A stretch of 64,000 nucleotides of DNA from Candidatus Omnitrophota bacterium (GCA_003451585.1 DMEU01000004.1:123633-187632); one strand, 5' to 3'. Shown: positions 48,019 to 57,451, counted from the stretch's first letter. Notes: a model not told the origin generated them from the letters alone. Numbers and translations are program-made.

Positions 48019-49246
48019 CATACGCATTCATCCCACCTTAAAAATGGTTGGCGCAGACGCCCAGGGTTTTGTAGTGCCTGCGCAGGGTGAGCTCACACCA
48101 TTGCCAAAAGGAAGTACGTTTTTATATCTGCCAGGCCATAATGCCGTCGGCTGGGACCAAAAGCAGGATGCGCTGGTCCGTATCCGTGAGTTCGACGGAC
48201 AGGCAGCCTTGCCAGCAGCAGCCTTTTTAATACCGGGTTTTACGAGGACATATTTGCCGGCGGCGGAAAAGATCGACAAAGATATTATGCTGCCTCTTTG
48301 GCCGTACACGGCTGTGGGGTATTTAAAAGGGAGATTTTATGCCGCGGCCCTTCTGATCGATAAGATGCGCAGGCAGAGGCCTTTTTACTATGAGCGGCTT
48401 TCCGTAATGAAGAAGAATATCAAGGCCATGGCTGGAGGTAATAAGGCCAACAGGCTGTTAAAACACCTTTCCCGCTGCGCGCTTGTTTATAATTGCCGCA
48501 ATGCCCAAAATCTATTTTTGAAGAGGTGGGAGGCCCCGCTTCCTGTGTCGCCTGCCTGCAATTCGCGCTGTTTAGGGTGTCTGTCGTTTCAGGGGTCCGA
48601 CTGTGCTCAGGCTTCGCATGAAAGGATCGGCTTTGTCCCCAGTCCCGAGGAGATATTTGAGGTCGGCTTTCCGCATCTTAAATATGGGAGACAGCCCATG
48701 GTAAGTTTTGGACAAGGCTGTGAGGGTGAGCCACTCTTACAATTCAAGCTTCTTAAAACTTCCATCGGCCTTATCAGGCGCGGGACTGCCAGGGGCACAG
48801 TGCATTTAAATACCAACGGTTTTGATCCGGGCCATATTCAGGAGCTGGCGCGTGCCGGTTTGGACAGTGTGCGCATCAGTATAAACAGCTTTAGGGCCGC
48901 ATCGTATAATGCCTACTATCGTCCCGGCGGATATATTTTCGATGATGTGCTGGATTCGATAAAGATATCCAGGAAAAGCGGCTTGTTTGTTTCTCTTAAT
49001 TATCTGGTCTTCCCGGGTTTTAGCGATTCCGCGCAGGAGGTAAAAAAGTTGATAAGTTTCCTTAAAAAAGGTTATGTCGATCTTTTGCAGCTAAGGAACT
49101 TGAGTATTGACCCTGATTTTTTTGGATCGGCCATGCCCAAGCCGGACAAAGAGGCATTGGGAGTAGCAGCCATGATATTTATGATCAGAAAAGAATGTCC
49201 GGGCCTCCGGCTCGGGTATTTTAATCTGCCCAGAGAGAAGTTTTAA
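47981..49246 (+). CDS. Radical SAM protein of unknown specificity
   Basis: A 421-aa protein with an N-terminal region of about 185 residues that I do not recognise and a radical-SAM domain with CNSRCLGC near residue 193. FGQGCEGEPLLQ is the GGEP-like SAM motif and HLNTNGFD follows. It resembles an uncharacterised group in which the cluster motif is preceded by a conserved WEAPLPVSPACNSR segment. Substrate unknown. It overlaps the rluB-like gene. Confidence 0.85.
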   Translation: MFPKLILSDLKGNIRIHPTLKMVGADAQGFVVPAQGELTPLPKGSTFLYLPGHNAVGWDQKQDALVRIREFDGQAALPAAAFLIPGFTRTYLPAAEKIDKDIMLPLWPYTAVGYLKGRFYAAALLIDKMRRQRPFYYERLSVMKKNIKAMAGGNKANRLLKHLSRCALVYNCRNAQNLFLKRWEAPLPVSPACNSRCLGCLSFQGSDCAQASHERIGFVPSPEEIFEVGFPHLKYGRQPMVSFGQGCEGEPLLQFKLLKTSIGLIRRGTARGTVHLNTNGFDPGHIQELARAGLDSVRISINSFRAASYNAYYRPGGYIFDDVLDSIKISRKSGLFVSLNYLVFPGFSDSAQEVKKLISFLKKGYVDLLQLRNLSIDPDFFGSAMPKPDKEALGVAAMIFMIRKECPGLRLGYFNLPREKF

Positions 49247-49276
49247 ATACCTGTCAAAAGGCCTGTTTTTTTGTGA

Positions 49277-49282
49277 TATAAT
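49277..49282 (+). promoter_or_regulatory. Extended -10 box immediately before the prepilin-like gene
   Basis: TGATATAAT holds a perfect TATAAT at 49277-49282 with an upstream TGn. The expected transcription start falls at about 49289, the A of the ATG, so the mRNA may be leaderless. Confidence 0.45.
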
Positions 49283-49288
49283 TTTTAT

Positions 49289-50497
49289 ATGGGCACCAGG
49301 AGGTTTTCCCCTATCAAAAAGACCAGGGCCGTTACAGGGTTTACCCTTATTGAGATAAGTATCGCTGTTGTGGTAGTTGCTATACTTGTGGCGTTCGCCT
49401 CTGTTTATTATTTTAAAGTAATAGGCAAGAGCGAAGATTCTGAAGCCCTTGCAAATCTCGCGGCTATCAAAAAAGCCGAATTCACCAAGCAGGCCGAGGT
49501 AGGTACATTTGTTAACGCGTCGGATACGGCTGATGTCAATGAGAAACTTGATTCTGTAGAGGTCCAGGAAAAAATATTCAGATATAAGGTCGTCAATGCC
49601 ACGCAGGAAGATTTTGTGGCTGTCGCAGAGCGCATACTCGGTGCGGGCAGTGTTACAACAAAAGATAAGCCGATCGAGATCGCTCTGTATGCGGACGGAG
49701 GCCTGAGCTACACATATTCGTCCGCAGGCTCAGGCAGCGGTTATGGTTCAGGGGGTTATGGTTATTCCGGGGGTCCAGGCGGCGCAGGAGGCTCGGGCTC
49801 GCTCGGAGGAGGCGCCGGGGTCACAGGCGGTTCTTTTGGGGGCGGCGCAGGTTCAGGTTCTGGCAGCGGGTCAGGAGGAAGCAGCGGAGGTGATTCAGGC
49901 GGAGAGAGCGGAGGCGGGTCAGGCGGCAGCGGCGGCGGAGGAAGTCAGCCTGTAATTGCTGCGGACCTGGTCAGCGCTCTTGATCTGTTGGAATCTTCTG
50001 ATGCAGGCGGCTATTTCGGCGATCTGATAGAAGAAAAAGGCATTTCCGTCATTTATGATGATTTCTCCCAGTATCCTGTTTCAAGTACGGTCCTGGCCTT
50101 TTGGTGGGGTACTATCCGTAACACCATTTATGTAAATCAAGAACTAAAAGGGACGTTTTTGGGGGTGACGTGGTCTGAAGCCGCTATCGCAGCTATAATA
50201 GGCCATGAAGCGGTCCATGCGGATTATGAGTATTATCCTGATAAATGGATAGATATTACGTTAGAAAACCACCCGGAGCTTACAGTAGATGACCTTCATA
50301 TCACCGCTGACCCGGGAAATTCAATAGACCAGGAATATAACGCCTTTGCCAACGAAATACTGATCTGGAAAGAGTTGAAGGGCACAGAGAGCAACATTTA
50401 TATAGACTATGATGAGGATCTTTATGACCAGGGAGAGGACTATCTTAAGGCTGACCTGAGGACGCGCGATTCCTACGCTACGTTATCTGAGTATTGA
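49289..50497 (+). CDS. Prepilin-type N-terminus / Gly-Ser-rich linker / HExxH protein
   Basis: A 402-aa composite protein. Residues 1-17 form a basic leader, cut before FTLIE in TGFTLIEISIAVVVVAIL, the type IV pilin or pseudopilin signal. A pilin-like alpha/beta region runs to about residue 145. Residues about 146-227 are almost only Gly and Ser. The C-terminal part (about 228-402) is acidic and contains IIGHEAVHADYEYY, an HExxH zinc-protease-like motif near residue 306 with a downstream DQEYNAFANE that could supply another ligand. I know no named family with this order. Confidence 0.8.
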   Translation: MGTRRFSPIKKTRAVTGFTLIEISIAVVVVAILVAFASVYYFKVIGKSEDSEALANLAAIKKAEFTKQAEVGTFVNASDTADVNEKLDSVEVQEKIFRYKVVNATQEDFVAVAERILGAGSVTTKDKPIEIALYADGGLSYTYSSAGSGSGYGSGGYGYSGGPGGAGGSGSLGGGAGVTGGSFGGGAGSGSGSGSGGSSGGDSGGESGGGSGGSGGGGSQPVIAADLVSALDLLESSDAGGYFGDLIEEKGISVIYDDFSQYPVSSTVLAFWWGTIRNTIYVNQELKGTFLGVTWSEAAIAAIIGHEAVHADYEYYPDKWIDITLENHPELTVDDLHITADPGNSIDQEYNAFANEILIWKELKGTESNIYIDYDEDLYDQGEDYLKADLRTRDSYATLSEY

Positions 50498-50513
50498 TAC
50501 AGGAGAAGAAGTG

Positions 50514-51101
50514 ATGAAACTTAATAAGGCGGCGATCTTGTTTTTCATGGGGGCGATCGGTATGCTAAATCTTTTTGGTTGTTCAGAAGGTCCTAAGTAC
50601 GGTCAATATTCGAGCCGTGACCCGGAGTTAGGCGTGACTATGCAATATCCCAAAGATTGGAGTTACAGCGAAGCCAGGGGGGCTAACGGATCATATGCCC
50701 AGGTCGTCTTTATCGAGCCGAAAAAAAAGGATAAGCCGGTCTTAGCGCAGATAGTCTTGACTGTGCGGCACGAGTCGAAGGCGGGCGTTAAACCTCCGAC
50801 GCAGGAGGCGATGAAAGAGGACCTGCTTAAAAAGAGGCTAAAATTCAAGGATGCGCTGGTGCTATCGCAGTCTATTTCGGAAATTTCAGGTATAAAATGC
50901 GATGTCCTTGAATTTTCTTATAGTTTGCGCAAAGAGCTATACAGCCTCGATGGCGCGTTGGTCCCTATACGTGAAAAAGTAATTATTTTTAAGAACGGAG
51001 AAAAGTTCTATATATTCCGTTACAGGAACACAAAGCAGGACTTTGAGAAGTTCAACAAGGCCTTTGTTAACTGCGCGGGTACTTTAAGGTTTAAAATATA
51101 G
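50514..51101 (+). CDS. Lipoprotein of unknown function, PsbP-like
   Basis: A 195-aa lipoprotein with a lipobox NLFGC around residue 23. The mature part starts with a GVTMQYPKDWSYSE segment and alternating strands, reminiscent of PsbP/DUF1795-type proteins, and ends with FNKAFVNCAGTLRF. The similarity is weak and gives no function. The ATG at 50514 follows CAGGAGAAG. It sits between the prepilin-like gene and cbiQ. Confidence 0.75.
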   Translation: MKLNKAAILFFMGAIGMLNLFGCSEGPKYGQYSSRDPELGVTMQYPKDWSYSEARGANGSYAQVVFIEPKKKDKPVLAQIVLTVRHESKAGVKPPTQEAMKEDLLKKRLKFKDALVLSQSISEISGIKCDVLEFSYSLRKELYSLDGALVPIREKVIIFKNGEKFYIFRYRNTKQDFEKFNKAFVNCAGTLRFKI

Positions 51102-51132
51102 CTGTGCCTTAAGTCCAAAGGAAGGTTTCCGG

Positions 51133-51864
51133 ATGCACCATAAATTCTTAGATGAGCATAGCGATATAGACAGCTGGCTGCACACAATAGACCCGCGCGT
51201 CAAGGTTGTGGTTTTTTTCTCCATCATAATCGCTGTCATGGCCGTACCTTTTGCCAAGCCGCTTCCTTTGATCCTCTATGGCCTTTTGGCCGTGTTCTTT
51301 TTGGCGGCTTCTAAGCTGCCTCTTTCTTTTGTTGGGAAGCGCCTGCTGGGTATCCTGCCTTTTGTCCTTGTCATAGCCCTATCTTTCTTTTTCCAAAGCC
51401 CGGTGAACCGCTTTTTTTTCCTGTGTTATGTTATGTCTAAGGCGGCCCTATCCATCCTGTGCATGATCTTACTGGTCTCGACCACTCATTTTGTGGATCT
51501 CCTGAAAGGTTTTCAAAAGTTGCGGTGCCCGGGGCTGCTCATTATGGTCTTTTCTTTTATGTACCGCTATCTTTATCTTTTTATCGATGAACTCATGAAG
51601 ATGAATCAGGCCCGCGAAGCCAGGAGCGTGGGCCATATGCCGTGGCTGAAGGCAAGGACATTGGCCAATATAGTCGGCCATCTTTTTATACGCTCATACG
51701 AGAGGGGCGAAGGCGTGTATCTGGCTATGTGCGCAAGGGGCTACACGGGCCAGGCCAGGACGATGCATGAGTTTGCGCTGCAGAGGAAAGATTATATCTT
51801 TGTTATTACCGTGTTTTTGTATTTAGCCGTTACACAGGCAGTAAACTATGTCAAAAGCTATTGA
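51133..51864 (+). CDS. cbiQ: ECF transporter T component, CbiQ-like
   Basis: A 243-aa membrane protein with about five to six hydrophobic segments and the T-component coupling motifs MNQAREARSVG and AMCARGYTG (ArgXGly). It starts DEHSDIDSWLHTIDPRVKV, typical of CbiQ. With CbiO it energises uptake of cobalt or nickel; the membrane S component (CbiM/NikM) is not in the window. Cobalt for B12 enzymes or nickel for the hydrogenase would both make sense here. Confidence 0.92.
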   Translation: MHHKFLDEHSDIDSWLHTIDPRVKVVVFFSIIIAVMAVPFAKPLPLILYGLLAVFFLAASKLPLSFVGKRLLGILPFVLVIALSFFFQSPVNRFFFLCYVMSKAALSILCMILLVSTTHFVDLLKGFQKLRCPGLLIMVFSFMYRYLYLFIDELMKMNQAREARSVGHMPWLKARTLANIVGHLFIRSYERGEGVYLAMCARGYTGQARTMHEFALQRKDYIFVITVFLYLAVTQAVNYVKSY

Positions 51865-52555
51865 ATTTGAGCACGTAGCGTTCAGTTACCCCGACGGCAC
51901 GAATGCGCTGGAGGATATAAATTTCAGTGTTGATAGCGGGGAGTGTCTCGGCCTTATAGGCCCTAACGGCGCAGGCAAGACAACCCTTCTTCTCCATTTG
52001 AACGGGATATTAAGGGGCAGCGGCTCTATCAGGGTGCATGGCAGCCAGCTCTGTGATGAGAACATCACGCTTATCCGGAAAGATGTCGGGATGGTCTTTC
52101 AGGACCCGGATATGCAGCTCTTTATGCCCACTGTCTTTGAGGATGTTTCTTTCGGGCCTCTTCATATGGGTTTGCCGGACAAGGAGATAAAGGAGCGCGT
52201 CTTTAAGGCCTTAAATGATGTCGATATGGCCTATGTCTCGGATAAGATCTCGCACCATCTTAGCTTCGGTGAAAAAAGAAGGGTCTCTATCGCGACCGTA
52301 CTTTCGATGGAACCTAAAATACTGGTTTTAGACGAGCCGACAAGCAACCTTGACCCAAAACACCGCAGCCAGCTGATCGACATCCTAAGGTCTATACCTG
52401 TTACGAAGATCATCGCATCTCATGACCTGGACATGATCTCCCGGTTGGCGGACCGGGTCCTTTTTCTGGAAGAAGGCAGGGCCGCCGCCATTGGCCAGAC
52501 GAAGCATATCTTGAGTAACAGCCGTTTGTTCAAGGAGCTAGGGTTCTACTTATGA
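51848..52555 (+). CDS. cbiO: ECF transporter ATPase, CbiO-like
   Basis: A 235-aa ABC ATPase: Walker A GPNGAGKTTLL, Q-loop VFQDPDMQLF, signature LSFGEKRRVSIA and Walker B ILVLDEPTSNLD. It starts IEFEHVAFSYPDG as ECF ATPases do. It overlaps cbiQ by 17 bases and the following PAS-GGDEF gene by 4 bases, so all three are likely co-translated. Confidence 0.94.
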   Translation: MSKAIEFEHVAFSYPDGTNALEDINFSVDSGECLGLIGPNGAGKTTLLLHLNGILRGSGSIRVHGSQLCDENITLIRKDVGMVFQDPDMQLFMPTVFEDVSFGPLHMGLPDKEIKERVFKALNDVDMAYVSDKISHHLSFGEKRRVSIATVLSMEPKILVLDEPTSNLDPKHRSQLIDILRSIPVTKIIASHDLDMISRLADRVLFLEEGRAAAIGQTKHILSNSRLFKELGFYL

Positions 52556-54954
52556 TCGCTGGAAAAAAGTTTTTGAATCCCGAAGAACCTGAGCCATCGC
52601 TTGTCTCGAGGCTTCTCTATCAGCTTATCGACGAGAAGTACAGGGCCTTGCTCGATGAATCCAGTGATTTTATGTCTATTACCGCCAGGGACGGAAAGTT
52701 CATATATGTGAACAAAAAACTGGCCGACTCCCTGGGCTATACTAAAAAAGAGCTCTTGGGGATGCACATGGATGATATCGTTGCCGAAGAAAGTCGGCAT
52801 GTATTCTCGGAAAAAGCCAAGGAACTCTTTAAGGGCGGCAAGGTGGTGGTAGAAGGTTTTGTTTTAAAGACAAAGTTCAAGGGTAAGATAGTGGGCGAGT
52901 TGAGCGCCATAGCCTTTTACGATAACACCGGCAAATACTGCGGCGCAAAGGCTGTTTTTAAAGACCGCACCAAGATGCTCGCCATAGAGAAACTCGAAAA
53001 GAAATATGAAACGATGCTCGAAGACGGCATAGGCTCCCTTGATACGATCATAATAATCCTAGATAAGGATTACAGGATCAAGTGGGCCAGTCCCAGCGTT
53101 CAGAAGTATTTCGGCTTGGATAAATCAGCAATCGCGGGGGAAGACATCAGAAAACTCCTGAAAGAAAGATTGTCCACGATAATCTGTAAAGACGAGATGT
53201 TTTTTAACAGATTGCTGTCTATCTATGAGGCCAATGAGTGCGTGGCCGGCCAGGAGTGCGAGATCACTAGTGAGGACAACGAAAAATATTTCCTTGAGCA
53301 GTGGAGTTATCCTATAAGCCATGGCGAGCTGGCAGGCGGCCGGATAGATATCTATCGCGATATCACGGCGCGCAAGAAGTCCGAAGAGCAGTTGGAGTAT
53401 TATTATAAAAAGATCCACGCCATAATGGAGCATGCTGTCGAGGGCATAGCGGAACTAAAAGTGGATAACTCCATAGAGTTCGTTAATATGAGTTTTTTGA
53501 ATATGCTCGGATATTCTGAAAGTGAGATGCTCAATCGCACGCTTTCCGATTTTATCTCTTCTGACGAAACGTCACATCTTGTCTCTATCAAGCTCATCCG
53601 CAAGGCGCGCGAGATAACATTTATAAAAAAAGACGGGACGATATTGTACGCGCTGGTATCGAGCATCCCGCTTGTTTTTGGCGCGCAGCCCCCGCACGCC
53701 CTGTGTTTTATTTCCGATATCACAGAGACAAAGATGGCTGCCAATAAACTCCGCGACGCCAACCTTACCCTGCGTGCGCTCAATGATTCCCTTCTTGACC
53801 TCTCCATGAGAGATGTGCATACAGGGGTGTATAATTATCGTTATCTCACCGAGAGGCTTTCCGAGGAGATAAAGAGGGCAAAGCGTTATTTCAGGCCGTT
53901 CTCGGTGATCATGTCGGATATCGATTTCTTTAAGGCCGTCAATGACACATACGGCCATAGTTTTGGGGACATAGTATTAAAGGAATTTGCCTCCCTTCTT
54001 AAACAGAGTGTCAGAGAGACGGATATCGTGGTGCGTTCCGGCGGAGAGGAGTTCATAGTCTTTCTTGCCGATACGGACCCTTCCGGGGCGGCCATCGTAG
54101 CCAATAAGATAATCAAGGCCGTCCAGGCGGCCCATCTTGGCGATGCTGACAGGCGTGTCCAGATAACTATCAGCATAGGTATAGCCTCCTATCCGGATGT
54201 AGGCATAACTGATTCTATGGCATTACTTGCCGCGGTTGATGAGGCCATGTATCAGAGCAAGGGTAAGGGTAGAAATCAGATCAGCGTATATAGCAAGATA
54301 AGCCTTGATGAAAAGAGCCGCAAACAGGCTGTGACGGAAGGCGTTTCGTATGAACACCTGAAAGAACGGCTCAAGGCCATTTATGAGAGGAATGAGGAGG
54401 CCATTCTTGAGTCTATGATGCCGATGGTCAGGGAGGCGGATAAGAGGTGGGGTTACAGACATGGGCATATCGATAAACTTGTCGGCCACGTTGATAACAT
54501 CGCCGCAAGTTTTTCTATGTCGGATAAAGACAGGAAGAACGCCCGCCGTGCCGCGCTATTGTCGAATTTAGGCCTTTTGACGGTCCCGGCAAAAATATTG
54601 CTTAAAAAGGGCCCTTTGACGGCGCAAGAGTATAAGTTGGTGAAGGAACATCCGCTAAGGAGCCTTGAGATCATCAGGGATTTCCCTTTTTTGCTCCCGT
54701 TGGGACGCGATATACTTCATCATCACGAGCGTTTTGATTCTCAAGGTTATCCGGAAGGTTTGAATGGCGGGCATACGCCGCTTGTCGCTAAAATGATAGC
54801 CGTTGCTGAGGCTTTTGAAGCCATGGTCAATCCTCGGCCTTACCGCCTGAAGGTGTTTTCTAAAGAAGAAGCCTTGGACCTTATCAGGAAAGAATCAGGT
54901 AAACAGCTGGACCCTGCAGTTGTAGGCCATTTTTTGAAGATCGCCCAAGGTTAA
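52552..54954 (+). CDS. PAS-PAS-PAS-GGDEF-(degenerate HD-GYP) signalling protein
   Basis: An 800-aa cytoplasmic protein without membrane segments. Three PAS-like domains (about residues 25-140, 155-275 and 285-405) lead into a GGDEF domain (about 415-585) with an intact active site RSGGEEF, so it can probably make c-di-GMP. The C-terminal HD-GYP-like domain keeps HHERFDSQGYPEG, but the HD pair is replaced (ALLSNLGLL in place of LLHDIGK), so phosphodiesterase activity is doubtful. No kinase domain. It is coupled to cbiO, and a GEMM-type riboswitch lies at 61.7 kb. Confidence 0.92.
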   Translation: MIAGKKFLNPEEPEPSLVSRLLYQLIDEKYRALLDESSDFMSITARDGKFIYVNKKLADSLGYTKKELLGMHMDDIVAEESRHVFSEKAKELFKGGKVVVEGFVLKTKFKGKIVGELSAIAFYDNTGKYCGAKAVFKDRTKMLAIEKLEKKYETMLEDGIGSLDTIIIILDKDYRIKWASPSVQKYFGLDKSAIAGEDIRKLLKERLSTIICKDEMFFNRLLSIYEANECVAGQECEITSEDNEKYFLEQWSYPISHGELAGGRIDIYRDITARKKSEEQLEYYYKKIHAIMEHAVEGIAELKVDNSIEFVNMSFLNMLGYSESEMLNRTLSDFISSDETSHLVSIKLIRKAREITFIKKDGTILYALVSSIPLVFGAQPPHALCFISDITETKMAANKLRDANLTLRALNDSLLDLSMRDVHTGVYNYRYLTERLSEEIKRAKRYFRPFSVIMSDIDFFKAVNDTYGHSFGDIVLKEFASLLKQSVRETDIVVRSGGEEFIVFLADTDPSGAAIVANKIIKAVQAAHLGDADRRVQITISIGIASYPDVGITDSMALLAAVDEAMYQSKGKGRNQISVYSKISLDEKSRKQAVTEGVSYEHLKERLKAIYERNEEAILESMMPMVREADKRWGYRHGHIDKLVGHVDNIAASFSMSDKDRKNARRAALLSNLGLLTVPAKILLKKGPLTAQEYKLVKEHPLRSLEIIRDFPFLLPLGRDILHHHERFDSQGYPEGLNGGHTPLVAKMIAVAEAFEAMVNPRPYRLKVFSKEEALDLIRKESGKQLDPAVVGHFLKIAQG

Positions 54955-55037
54955 CCCCGCATCAGATTTTGTTTTGCTATTTCCATGGCCATTAAGTATA
55001 ATAATCAAAAACTCACCTTCGAAGCCTGTTTAAATCA

Positions 55038-56438
55038 ATGAAGAGTTCGGCCCGTAAACGCATAGATGTCTTAGCCCTTTTCCTTCCGGAGATCAGAGAA
55101 ATGGTCCTGGCCAAGGATTTCAACGGCTTAAAAGAGCTGTTGAAGAATATCCATTCCATCGACCTTGCTGAAGGATGGAGATATCTTGAGCCGGAACATA
55201 AAATAATCATCTTCAAGTTATTGACGGCAAAAAAGGCTATAGAGGTATTCGAGAGCCTTAAATTTTCCGACCAGGCGCATATTTTAAGCAACCTCGATAA
55301 TCAGCAGATCTCTGAGATCATCAATGAGATGGCCCCCGATGAGCGCGCGGACCTTTTTAAGGAACTACCGGCAAAGGTGTTTAAAAAACTGTTGAGCCTG
55401 GCAAAGAAAGAAGAGGCCCAGGACATAAAGAAATTAGTCGATTATAAAGAAGACGCGGCCGGCAGCCTTATGACGACCGAATTCGTTGAATTACGCCGTG
55501 AGATGTCCGCCAGGCAGGCCATTATATCCATACAGGAGAACCTTCGGGCAGAATACAGGGGTGACATATACTCTGTTTTTGTCACGGATGAGAATCATAA
55601 ATTGATAGGAAGTATCCCGCTGCAGGGCCTGCTTAAGGCCCCGCCGGATATCCTTGTCAAGGATATCATGGAAAGCGTGGACTTAATAAAGATCTACGTG
55701 GAGGCCGAGATAAAGGATGTCATAGGCCAGTTCAAGAGGTATGATCTGCTCGATGCGCCTGTGGTCGATAAGGACGATGCGCTGCAGGGGATAATCACGG
55801 TCGATGACATCGTTGAAACAATGGAGAAGGAGACCACAAAAGATATCTATGAGATAGGAAAGATGTCGGCTGAGGGCGGTGAGATAATCAGCTACGCGCG
55901 GACCACCATATTTGAATTGGTGCGCAGGCGCGCCGGCTGGCTTATCCTTTTGCTCATATTCGATTTCCTTACAGGGACCGTATTAAAAAATTTCGAGCAC
56001 AGCCTTAACACAGTTGTGGCGTTGGCCTTTTTTATCCCTATGTTGCTTGATACCGGCGGAAATGCCGGCGCCCAGACTTCCATCACTATTATCAGGGGCC
56101 TGGCGACAGGGGATGTGACTTTTAAAAATGTCTTCAGGATAATAAAACTGGAATTGACGGCGGCGCTTCTGATGAGCCTCGTTGTAGGAAGCGTGGCTTT
56201 TGGCCGGGCGTTCCTTTTACAGAAGGATATGTTCCTTGCTGTCACCGTAGGGCTGAGTATGGCATCCATAGCCGTATTGGCCATATGTACGGGCGTTGCC
56301 CTGCCTCTTTTATCGAAGAAGGTCGGCCTTGACCCTGCTGTATTGGCAGGTCCTATAACAACGAGCGTCGTGGATATTGTGGGCCTGATCATATATTTTA
56401 AAGTAGCGCAGTTATTTATTCCTCAATTGAACTTCTAG
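55038..56438 (+). CDS. mgtE: Magnesium transporter MgtE
   Basis: A 466-aa MgtE-type channel. The N-terminal superhelical domain (residues about 10-140), a CBS pair (about 145-270, DAAGSLMTTEFV, GIITVDDIVETM), and a C-terminal five-helix pore with FIPMLLDTGGNAGAQTS, the conserved selectivity region, and a final LAGPITTSVVDIVGLIIYF are all present. It lets Mg2+ in when cytosolic Mg2+ is low. Confidence 0.96.
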   Translation: MKSSARKRIDVLALFLPEIREMVLAKDFNGLKELLKNIHSIDLAEGWRYLEPEHKIIIFKLLTAKKAIEVFESLKFSDQAHILSNLDNQQISEIINEMAPDERADLFKELPAKVFKKLLSLAKKEEAQDIKKLVDYKEDAAGSLMTTEFVELRREMSARQAIISIQENLRAEYRGDIYSVFVTDENHKLIGSIPLQGLLKAPPDILVKDIMESVDLIKIYVEAEIKDVIGQFKRYDLLDAPVVDKDDALQGIITVDDIVETMEKETTKDIYEIGKMSAEGGEIISYARTTIFELVRRRAGWLILLLIFDFLTGTVLKNFEHSLNTVVALAFFIPMLLDTGGNAGAQTSITIIRGLATGDVTFKNVFRIIKLELTAALLMSLVVGSVAFGRAFLLQKDMFLAVTVGLSMASIAVLAICTGVALPLLSKKVGLDPAVLAGPITTSVVDIVGLIIYFKVAQLFIPQLNF

Positions 56439-56459
56439 GCCCTTGAATTTCGGCTGAGA

Positions 56460-56487
56460 TTGACAACATTCGGTTTTATGGTATAGT
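56460..56487 (+). promoter_or_regulatory. Sigma70-type promoter of the first peptidoglycan-binding lipoprotein gene
   Basis: TTGACA (56460-56465), 16 bases, then TATAGT (56482-56487), which also has an upstream TGG as extended -10. Transcription would start near 56494, 28 bases before the ATG. Confidence 0.65.
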
Positions 56488-56521
56488 TAGTAAACATTTT
56501 TTACGTAAAAATGGAGGGGAT

Positions 56522-56911
56522 ATGAGAAAAACAGTCTTTGCGGCCCTGGCCCTGGTAGTTTTGGCCGGCTGCAGCACTACAAGAGGCACAGGTGCCTCTA
56601 TTGAAAACAGAGTACAGGCTTTAGAAAACAGGATCCAGGTTCTGGAATCTGATGTACAGACCCAAGGGGCCTCCGGCTATAGCTCCGACGTCTTTACCAG
56701 TAAACCCGTAAGTGATGTAGCGGCTGAGACCATGAGTAAGAAGCAGATCCAGCAGGCGCTCAAAAATGCCGGTTACTATGACGGCACGATCGACGGTAAA
56801 ATAGGCCCCAGGACCAAAGAGGCCATTAAAGAGTTCCAGAAGAGTTCGGGTTTGTATGTAGACGGTGTGGCAGGCCGTAAGACGAAAGAAAATTTGCTCA
56901 GATATCTATAA
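56522..56911 (+). CDS. Peptidoglycan-binding lipoprotein 1
   Basis: A 129-aa lipoprotein. The lipobox VLAGC puts the lipid Cys at about residue 17, a short coiled coil follows (ENRVQALENRIQVLESDVQT, in residues 28-47), and a C-terminal PG_binding_1 domain has IQQALKNAGYYDGTIDGKIG and TKEAIKEFQKSSGL. It probably anchors or senses the cell wall from the inner face of the outer membrane. GGAGGGG precedes the ATG. A paralogue follows directly. Confidence 0.9.
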   Translation: MRKTVFAALALVVLAGCSTTRGTGASIENRVQALENRIQVLESDVQTQGASGYSSDVFTSKPVSDVAAETMSKKQIQQALKNAGYYDGTIDGKIGPRTKEAIKEFQKSSGLYVDGVAGRKTKENLLRYL

Positions 56912-56960
56912 AAGTCTTTTCCCTCGAATAAGGCCAACTACAGGATTGGGTAGGATATAA

Positions 56961-57431
56961 GTGAGATCTTATTTTTTGCTTTTTGTTATCGTATCATTGG
57001 CTGTAATTGGTTGCGGTAAGGCTGTTGAGCAGTATGCGGATGTAAATCCTGACGGCCTGACAGTGCTCGAGGCGGATGCGCTTTTGGCACAATCAGCCGG
57101 TTCGGATGCTGCTACGCCCATGCCCGCAAATATCGTAGTCAATAAAGATGCCGGGCCGTTAGTTGAGAAGACAGCTAAAACCATTGAGGCGCCGCGCGCG
57201 GACATTACGGATAAACCGGACGATGTATCCATACAAAAGGCCTTAAAGAAGGCAGGGCTGTATAAGGGTGCTATTGACGGTAAGATAGGCCCGAAGACCA
57301 AGGAGGCCATCAAGGAGTTTCAGCGCAGTAATGGCCTGGTTGTCGATGGCAAGGTAGGCCCGAAGACCTGGGCGGCCTTAAAGGGGTATTTGATAGAGTC
57401 GGATGTCAGCCCGGCAGATATTACGAATTAA
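56961..57431 (+). CDS. Peptidoglycan-binding lipoprotein 2
   Basis: A 156-aa paralogue of the gene before it, starting with GTG. The lipobox is LAVIGC, a low-complexity linker of about 75 residues follows, and the PG_binding_1 domain has IQKALKKAGLYKGAIDGKIG and TKEAIKEFQRSNGL. The two domains are very similar while the linkers differ, so this is a tandem duplication with a diverged linker. Confidence 0.88.
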   Translation: MRSYFLLFVIVSLAVIGCGKAVEQYADVNPDGLTVLEADALLAQSAGSDAATPMPANIVVNKDAGPLVEKTAKTIEAPRADITDKPDDVSIQKALKKAGLYKGAIDGKIGPKTKEAIKEFQRSNGLVVDGKVGPKTWAALKGYLIESDVSPADITN

Positions 57432-57451
57432 TTAAGATAGGATAGGCGTAT

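Noticed and set aside
49730..49950. A separate Ala/Gln/Glu-rich protein in another frame of the Gly-rich region
   Set aside because: It is a by-product of GGN/AGC repeats in the prepilin-like gene and has no start signals.
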